In this document: one piece after another, positions 59,112-64,000 of the stretch | How the letters are laid out: each line of letters begins with the position of its first letter | How positions within the stretch are numbered: position 1 is the stretch's first letter | Origin: Alphaproteobacteria bacterium | GTDB taxonomy: Bacteria; Pseudomonadota; Alphaproteobacteria; Bin95 | DNA length: 64,000 nucleotides | Direction: 5' to 3' | Assembly (NCBI GenBank): GCA_020638555.1 | Contig: JACKII010000003.1 | Location: 1 to 64,000 of the forward strand | The notes under the pieces: model-generated | What the model was told of the DNA's origin: nothing | What the model saw: the letters and a program-made list of their open reading frames with translations, nothing else | Database searches by the model: none | Program-made: the position numbers and the translations under genes

Positions 59112-59942
59112 CTACCCCACCGGGTCCGCGTGCAGGGCCACGACCTCGCCGGCCAACGCCTTGTCCGGCGCCGGAAACAGGCTCATCACCGCCACGTCGT
59201 GGCCGGCAATCATCTCCGTGCGCCGGCCACCCGAAAGATCGGACAGCAGGCGGTAGCCGTCCAGCATGGCCTTCATGTCGTAGAACACGCCGAACGGCCG
59301 CTCCTCCTCCCATTCCTGGTAGAGATGGGCGGCGTCGCTCGCCAGCACGATCGGGCCGCGGCGGGTGTTGACGCGGATGGCCATCTGGCCGCGGCAATGG
59401 CCGCCGATATGCACCAGTTCGATGCCCGACCACGGCACCGAGACATTGCGGTGCTCCACCAGCCGGCCCTCGGCCTTGAGCCGGCGGATGGTGGCGCAAT
59501 CACGCTTGCCATAGCCCTGGCGGAAGAATGGGTGACAGGGGTCGGTGCCGTCTACGATGGGCATCATCTCGGTGTCGATGTGGAAGGTGGCGCCGGTGAA
59601 TTCGTCCAGATTGCCGACATGGTCGTAATGGGCGTGGGTGATGATCAGGTCGCTGATCCCGGCCGGATCCGCCCCCAGCCGCCGCAACCCGTCGGGCCCG
59701 GAGAAAAACAGGCGCGAGTCGAGCCGGTCCGCCAGCACCGGCGCATAGCCGGTATCGACGGCAATGGTGCGGCCCTCGCCCCGGATCAGATAGACGTAAT
59801 AGGCCATGCCGGGGATCATCTGGTCGTGATCCGCGCTCAGCATCAGGCTGCCGGCCGAAACCGGGGCGTCGCCCTGGTCGGCATAGCGGATGGCATAGAC
59901 TTCGTATTTGGGGATGGCGTCTGGAGATGGGGCGGCGGTCAT
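59112..59942 (-). CDS. Metallo-beta-lactamase fold hydrolase, AHL-lactonase-like
   Basis: 276 residues. The zinc motif HAHYDH is at 103-108, with further His/Asp in HIGGHCRGQ, ASDAAH and AGHD. The spacing (MAYYVYLIRGEGRTIAVDTG start, DHVGNL) resembles the N-acyl homoserine lactonase family, but such proteins often hydrolyse other lactones. ATG at 59942 chosen because AGGA lies 8 bases upstream. It is next to, and on the same strand as, the MTA salvage operon, 82 bases downstream of the aldolase gene. Confidence 0.82.
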   Translation of the reverse strand: MTAAPSPDAIPKYEVYAIRYADQGDAPVSAGSLMLSADHDQMIPGMAYYVYLIRGEGRTIAVDTGYAPVLADRLDSRLFFSGPDGLRRLGADPAGISDLIITHAHYDHVGNLDEFTGATFHIDTEMMPIVDGTDPCHPFFRQGYGKRDCATIRRLKAEGRLVEHRNVSVPWSGIELVHIGGHCRGQMAIRVNTRRGPIVLASDAAHLYQEWEEERPFGVFYDMKAMLDGYRLLSDLSGGRRTEMIAGHDVAVMSLFPAPDKALAGEVVALHADPVG

Positions 59943-60024
59943 GGGCGGGCGGTTCCTCGGGCTTGTGTTTGGCTTTGGCCCGCAAGGATAGGCGAGCCGC
60001 GCCGCCGGGAACAGAGGCACCGCG

Positions 60025-60675
60025 TCAGGTCTGGCGCCGGCCGTAGGTTTTGAACTTCTCCAGCACCTCGGCCATTTGCCCCGAGTTGAGGATCGCCGGG
60101 CGCGTCACCTGCAGGCAACGCCAGTAGGTGTCCGCCAGGGTCTCGACCTCCACCGCCAGCGCCAGCGCCTTGTCCAGCGAGGCGTCGCAGGCGATCATGC
60201 CGTGATTGGCGAGCAGGCAGGCCTTGCGCCCGTCGAGCGCCTTCAGCGCGTGATCCGAAAGCGCCTGCGTGCCGAACAGGGCATAGGGCGCGCAGCGGAT
60301 CGTGTCGCCGCCGGCCACCGCCACCATGTAGTGAAACGCGGGAATGTCCTGGTGCAGGCACGCGAGCGTCGTCACCGCCCGGCCATGGGTGTGGACGAGC
60401 GCGTTCAGGTCCGGCCGCGCCGCCAGGATATCCCGGTGGAAGCGCCATTCGCTGGACGGCTTGAGGCCATTGCGGGCGGTGCAGTCGCCGTCGGCGAGGC
60501 GGACGGCCACCACGTCCTCGGGCTCCATCGCCTCATACGGAAGGCCGGAGGGGGTGATGAGCATCCCCTCGCCCCACCGCACGCTGGCATTGCCGCTGGT
60601 GCCCTGGTTGATGCCGAGGCCGTTCATGCGGCGGACCGTGTCCACCACCTGCCGGCGCAAATCCGCTTCGCTCAT
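60025..60675 (-). CDS. Class II (fuculose-phosphate-type) aldolase, probable DHAP-shunt aldolase
   Basis: 216 residues. Zinc aldolase fold: NQGTSGNAS at 23-31 (phosphate contact), catalytic E76 in SSEW, zinc ligands H95 and H97 (HTHGRA) and H158 (ANHGM). The start codon overlaps the mtnA stop (ATGA). With mtnP and mtnA upstream, it fits the aldolase step of the dihydroxyacetone-phosphate shunt described for MTA/5'-deoxyadenosine salvage, splitting 5-methylthioribulose-1-phosphate to DHAP and an aldehyde. A generic fuculose-phosphate aldolase role is the alternative; operon position argues for the first. Confidence 0.85.
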   Translation of the reverse strand: MSEADLRRQVVDTVRRMNGLGINQGTSGNASVRWGEGMLITPSGLPYEAMEPEDVVAVRLADGDCTARNGLKPSSEWRFHRDILAARPDLNALVHTHGRAVTTLACLHQDIPAFHYMVAVAGGDTIRCAPYALFGTQALSDHALKALDGRKACLLANHGMIACDASLDKALALAVEVETLADTYWRCLQVTRPAILNSGQMAEVLEKFKTYGRRQT

Positions 60676-61766
60676 GCCGCCGCCTGCTCCGGAAACAGGT
60701 CCGCGAGCCCGTCAGCCGACGCGGCACAAACACCACGCTCGGTCACCAGTGCCGTCACCAGTGCCGCGGGTGTGACGTCGAAGGCCGGGTTGGCCGCCGG
60801 CGTCGTCTCCGGCGTGATGCGAACGCGGGTGAGATCGCCCGCCGGCGTCTTGCCCCACATCTCGGTCACTTCGGCCTCGGCCCGTTCCTCGATGGGAATG
60901 GCGAGGCCGTCGGTCAGGGTCCAGTCGATGGTCGGGCCCGGCAGGGCGACATAGAACGGCACGCCGTGGGCCGACGCCGCCAGCGCCTTCAGATAGGTGC
61001 CGATCTTGTTGCAGACATCGCCCGCCGCCGTCGTCCGGTCGGTGCCGACAATGCAGAGGTCGACCTGGCCGCGCTGCATCAGGTGGCCGCCGGCATTGTC
61101 GACCACCAGCGTGTGCGGCACGCCGTGGCGGCCCAACTCCCAGGCGGTCAGCGAGGCGCCCTGGTTGCGCGGCCGGGTCTCGTCGACCCAGACATGCACG
61201 GGAATGCCGGCGTCGTGCGCCTTGTAGATCGGCGCCAGCGCCGTGCCCCAGTCCACCGTCGCCAGCCAGCCGGCGTTGCAATGGGTCAGGATATGGACGG
61301 TCTCGCCCGGTTCCTTCGCCGCGGCGGCGTCGCGGATCAGGGGCAGGCCGTGGTCGCCGATGGCCTCGCAGATGGCCGCATCCTCGTCGGCGATTGCGCC
61401 GGCCCGCGCCCAGGCAACCGCCGCCCGCTCCGCCGGCGTCAGGGCCGAGAGGCGGGCACGCAGGTCGTCCAGCGCCCAGCGCAGATTCACCGCCGTCGGG
61501 CGCGTCGCGTAGAGCGTCTCATAGGCAAGGGCGAGGCCGGCGTCGCTGGGATCGTCCCGCATCGCCAGCGCCATGCCATAGGCGGCCGTCGCCCCGATCA
61601 GCGGGGCGCCGCGCACCAGCATGGCCCGGATCGCCTCCGCGGCCTCCGGCAGGACGCGCAGGCTGCGGGTCTCGAACGCGTGCGGCAGGCGGGTCTGGTC
61701 GATAATGCCGACCGAGCCATCGGCATTCGGCCAGATGGTGCGGTAAGGGGTGCCGTCCACCAACAT
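60672..61766 (-). CDS. mtnA: S-methyl-5-thioribose-1-phosphate isomerase MtnA
   Basis: 364 residues. Converts methylthioribose-1-phosphate to methylthioribulose-1-phosphate. VRGAPLIGATAAYGMALA, HCNAGWLATVDWGTALAPIYKAH, VDETRPRNQGASLTAWEL, the catalytic aspartate in DLCIVGTDRTTAAGDVCNKIGTY, and PFYVALPGPTIDW are all family signatures. It starts 3 bases after the mtnP stop and overlaps the aldolase start. Confidence 0.95.
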   Translation of the reverse strand: MLVDGTPYRTIWPNADGSVGIIDQTRLPHAFETRSLRVLPEAAEAIRAMLVRGAPLIGATAAYGMALAMRDDPSDAGLALAYETLYATRPTAVNLRWALDDLRARLSALTPAERAAVAWARAGAIADEDAAICEAIGDHGLPLIRDAAAAKEPGETVHILTHCNAGWLATVDWGTALAPIYKAHDAGIPVHVWVDETRPRNQGASLTAWELGRHGVPHTLVVDNAGGHLMQRGQVDLCIVGTDRTTAAGDVCNKIGTYLKALAASAHGVPFYVALPGPTIDWTLTDGLAIPIEERAEAEVTEMWGKTPAGDLTRVRITPETTPAANPAFDVTPAALVTALVTERGVCAASADGLADLFPEQAAA

Positions 61767-61769
61767 GGC

Positions 61770-62660
61770 TCAGTGCCCCAGTATGCGGCCGGCCACGGCG
61801 TCGAGCCGCGCCACGACTTCGGAATCCGTCGCATGCGGCGGCGTGATGATCGCCAGGTCCAAGGCGGTATGGCAGCCGCTGGAACAGGACTCCTTGCGGC
61901 CCTCCAGCCGCGGGATCACCGCCTGCACCAGCGTCTTCGCCTTCTCTGCATTCTCGCCCAGCACCTTGACCACCTGTTGCACGGTGACGTCGTCATGGCC
62001 GTCGTGCCAGCAATCGTAGTCGGTGACCATGGCGACGGTCGCGTAACACATTTCCGCCTCGCGCGCCAATTTGGCCTCCGGCATGTTGGTCATGCCGATG
62101 ACGGAGCAGCCCCAGGACCGATACAGTTCCGATTCGGCGCGGGTGGAAAATTGCGGCCCTTCCATGGTCAGATAGGTGCCGCCGCGCACCGCTGCGATCC
62201 CGACCGCCGCGGCCGCCTCGGCCAGGGCATCGATCAGGCGCGCGCAGGTCGGGTCGGCCATGGAGACATGGGCGACGCAGCCGGTTCCGAAAAAGCTCTT
62301 CTCGCGGGCGAAGGTGCGGTCGATGAACTGGTCCACCAGCACGAAAGTGCCCGGCGGCAACTCCTCCTTCAGCGAGCCGACCGCGGACAGCGAGATGATC
62401 TCGGTCACGCCACAGCGCTTCAGCACGTCGATATTGGCGCGGAAGTTCAGGTCCGAGGGCGGGATGCGGTGGCCGCGGCCATGGCGGGGCAGGAAGACCA
62501 GTTGCTGGCCGTTCAGTTCGCCGTGCATCACCGCGTCGGAGGCGACGCCGAACGGCGAATGCACGCGCTGCCAGCGCACATTCTCCAGCCCGTCGATCTC
62601 GTAAATGCCGCTGCCGCCGATAATACCGATGACCGGCGGGGTCCCTGGGGGATGGGCCAT
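61770..62660 (-). CDS. mtnP: S-methyl-5'-thioadenosine phosphorylase MtnP
   Basis: 296 residues. Phosphorolyses methylthioadenosine to adenine and methylthioribose-1-phosphate. GIIGGSGIYEIDGLE at the start, FLPRHGRGHRIPPSDLNFRANI, AVGSLKEELPPGTFVLVDQFIDRT, MEGPQFSTRAES and GMTNMPEAKLAREAEMCYATVAMVTDYD are the conserved MTAP segments. GGAGG lies upstream of the ATG at 62660. It is first in the mtnP-mtnA-aldolase operon. Confidence 0.95.
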   Translation of the reverse strand: MAHPPGTPPVIGIIGGSGIYEIDGLENVRWQRVHSPFGVASDAVMHGELNGQQLVFLPRHGRGHRIPPSDLNFRANIDVLKRCGVTEIISLSAVGSLKEELPPGTFVLVDQFIDRTFAREKSFFGTGCVAHVSMADPTCARLIDALAEAAAAVGIAAVRGGTYLTMEGPQFSTRAESELYRSWGCSVIGMTNMPEAKLAREAEMCYATVAMVTDYDCWHDGHDDVTVQQVVKVLGENAEKAKTLVQAVIPRLEGRKESCSSGCHTALDLAIITPPHATDSEVVARLDAVAGRILGH

Positions 62661-62696
62661 GGCGGGCCTCCTTCCTCTTGAAACGGTCTCTTTCAA

Positions 62697-62726
62697 GCAA
62701 AAGGGCCGCCTGTAACAGCGGCCCTT
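62697..62726 (-). terminator. Intrinsic terminator after petC
   Basis: On the minus strand AAGGGCCGC pairs with GCGGCCCTT (9-bp stem, 62701-62709 with 62718-62726), followed by TTGC. It lies 31 bases past the petC stop, before mtnP. Confidence 0.65.
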
Positions 62727-62757
62727 CGCAACATTTAAGCACGGACAGCGCTTGCGG

Positions 62758-63528
62758 CTAGTGCACGTCTGCCCAGACTTTCTTCTTCACGAAGTAGAGC
62801 ATGACACTCAGCACCAGCAGGAACAGCACCACTTTCAGGCCCATGCGCTTGCGCTCATCGAAATGCGGCTCGGCCGTGAACATCAGGAAGGTCGAGACGT
62901 CGTGCGCCATCTGATCGAGCGAGGCCTTGGTCCCGTCCGCATACGTCACCGCGTCGTCGAACAATGGCGGCGCCATCGCGATCTGATGCCCGTCGAAGGC
63001 CACATTGTAGTGCATGCCTTCGATCACATTGAACCCGGGCGGCGGCTCGTGAAAGCCGGTCAGCAGGGCGTAGATGTAGTTCGGGCCGTTCTCGCGCGCC
63101 TTGGCCATCAACGACAGGTCCGGCGGCAAGGCGCCCCCGTTCGAGGCGCGGGCCTGCTTTTCGTTGGCGAACGGCGCCGGGAACGGGTCGGACGGACGAC
63201 GCGGCCGCGTCGTCGCATCGCCATCGTCGTTGGTCGTCGCGATATCCGCCTGCGACGCCAGAGCCTTGATGGTCTCCGCGGGCAGGCCGATGCCGGCCAG
63301 GTCGCGATAATGCATCAGGTTCATGGAGTGGCAGCCGGCGCAGACCTCCTTGTAGACCTGATAGCCGCGCTGTGCGGCGGCACGATCGATCGTGCCGAAC
63401 ACACCGCTGAACGACCAGTCCTGGCTGGCAATCTCGGTCCCACCGCCGGCCGCCTGAACCGACGCCGGCAGCGCGAACGCGACCGCAGCGGCGGCAACGG
63501 CCGCCTGGGCGAAGCGAAGGATACGCAT
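62758..63528 (-). CDS. petC: Cytochrome c1 of the bc1 complex
   Basis: 256 residues. Signal peptide (hydrophobic 8-24, cleavage after about VQA at 26). Haem c motif CAGCH at 63-67, then MNLMHYRDLAG, the NGGALPPDLSLM segment, the NPHF-type YIYALLTGF, the haem-ligand region MAPPLF, and a C-terminal membrane anchor (about 230-250). Passes electrons from the Rieske protein to a soluble cytochrome c. The ATG overlaps the petB stop by one base. The Rieske gene (petA) would lie right of the window. Confidence 0.97.
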   Translation of the reverse strand: MRILRFAQAAVAAAAVAFALPASVQAAGGGTEIASQDWSFSGVFGTIDRAAAQRGYQVYKEVCAGCHSMNLMHYRDLAGIGLPAETIKALASQADIATTNDDGDATTRPRRPSDPFPAPFANEKQARASNGGALPPDLSLMAKARENGPNYIYALLTGFHEPPPGFNVIEGMHYNVAFDGHQIAMAPPLFDDAVTYADGTKASLDQMAHDVSTFLMFTAEPHFDERKRMGLKVVLFLLVLSVMLYFVKKKVWADVH

Positions 63529-64000
63529 CAGGCTTTCTCCATCGGCTTGGCGGCGGCAGCGGCGGCGGCTCCGGTTCCCCCACCGAGCACGGGCTCGGCG
63601 ATACTGGCCGGCGGTTGTTTCGGCCGCTCGAACAGCCCCAGATAGGGGATGATCACCAGGAAGTGCAGGAAGTAGTACGCGGCGCCGATCCGGCTCCAGT
63701 ACACGAATTTCAGGCCCAGCCAGGCATCGTCCGGCGCGTTGGCGCCGCACCAGCCGAGCAGGATGCAATCCAGGCCCAGCAGCCAGAAAAACCATTTGTA
63801 CATCGGACGGAACCGGGCCGAGCGCACCGGCGAGCGGTCCAGCCAGGGCAGGATGAACAGCACCGCGATCGCCGCGAACATGGCAAGGACACCGGCCAGC
63901 TTGTCCGGGATGGCGCGCAGGATCGCGTAGAAGGGCAGGAAATACCATTCCGGCACGATGTGCGGCGGCGTCTTCAGCGGGTTGGCTTCGGTGTAGTTGT
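63528..64000 (-). CDS. petB: Cytochrome b of the bc1 complex (C-terminal part, runs off the window)
   Basis: Partial: the last 157 codons. The conserved PPHIVPEWYFLPFYAILRAIP motif, which contains the quinol-oxidation PEWY, is at the window edge. Two or three membrane helices follow (LAGVLAMFAAIAVLFILP, WFFWLLGLDCILLGW, GAAYYFLHFLVIIPYLG), then an Ala-rich tail. The frame continues beyond 64000. TGATG overlap with petC. Confidence 0.96.
   Translation of the reverse strand, partial: NYTEANPLKTPPHIVPEWYFLPFYAILRAIPDKLAGVLAMFAAIAVLFILPWLDRSPVRSARFRPMYKWFFWLLGLDCILLGWCGANAPDDAWLGLKFVYWSRIGAAYYFLHFLVIIPYLGLFERPKQPPASIAEPVLGGGTGAAAAAAAKPMEKA

Overview
The window is high-GC chromosomal DNA of an alphaproteobacterium, most likely Rhodospirillales-like. 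The evidence is the block rpsB-tsf-pyrH-frr-uppS-cdsA-dxr-rseP-bamA-fabZ-lpxA-lpxI-lpxB, a petB-petC (bc1) pair, a pstSCAB operon, and a three-gene MTA-salvage operon of the mtnP-mtnA-class II aldolase type known from Rhodospirillum. This is inferred from gene content and order; no database search was run.

Layout. 1-4471 is a degraded accessory region lying against the 3' end of a tRNA-Ser(GCU). It holds the tail of a type I-E CRISPR array, an orphan P27-type phage terminase small subunit, an IS110-family element whose transposase has an in-frame stop, and remnants of a Z1 / PD-(D/E)XK / AIPR defence operon. 4.7-10.2 kb has a Ca2+/cation antiporter, a YegP-type protein and pstSCAB. 10.5-37 kb is mostly metabolic genes in short transcription units: acyl-CoA dehydrogenase, crotonase, quinone oxidoreductase, GST, GMC oxidoreductase, SDR, hydrolases, Fe(II)/2OG dioxygenases, lipB, mgtE, MaoC, CaiB, an orphan LivH permease, queC, an asparaginase-like gene, leuB and two EamA transporters. 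37.6-50.5 kb is the translation / isoprenoid / envelope / lipid A block. 50.5-60 kb has gloA, cytochrome c' with a cytochrome b561, two adjacent TauD-type dioxygenases with a LysR regulator, a DUF1127 protein, a TcuA-like flavoprotein, a Sel1-like periplasmic protein and an MBL hydrolase. 60-64 kb has the MTA salvage operon and petB-petC.

The least expected signal is in the non-coding DNA. Two dispersed palindromic families and one CGTCATTGCGAG-type palindrome fill essentially every long gap between convergent genes, while convergent pairs without them are separated by 0-12 bp. One family (about 105 bp, ends TAGRGCG/CGCYCTA) looks like a TA-inserting MITE. In three of its four copies the element end coincides exactly with the stop codon of the minus-strand neighbour. 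The fourth copy sits at the joint where the PD-(D/E)XK and AIPR defence genes were truncated, so it probably marks a repeat-associated deletion. A secreted Arg-Asp repeat protein with a dockerin-like Ca2+ loop lies downstream of a perfect FNR/FixK-type box placed as in class II promoters.
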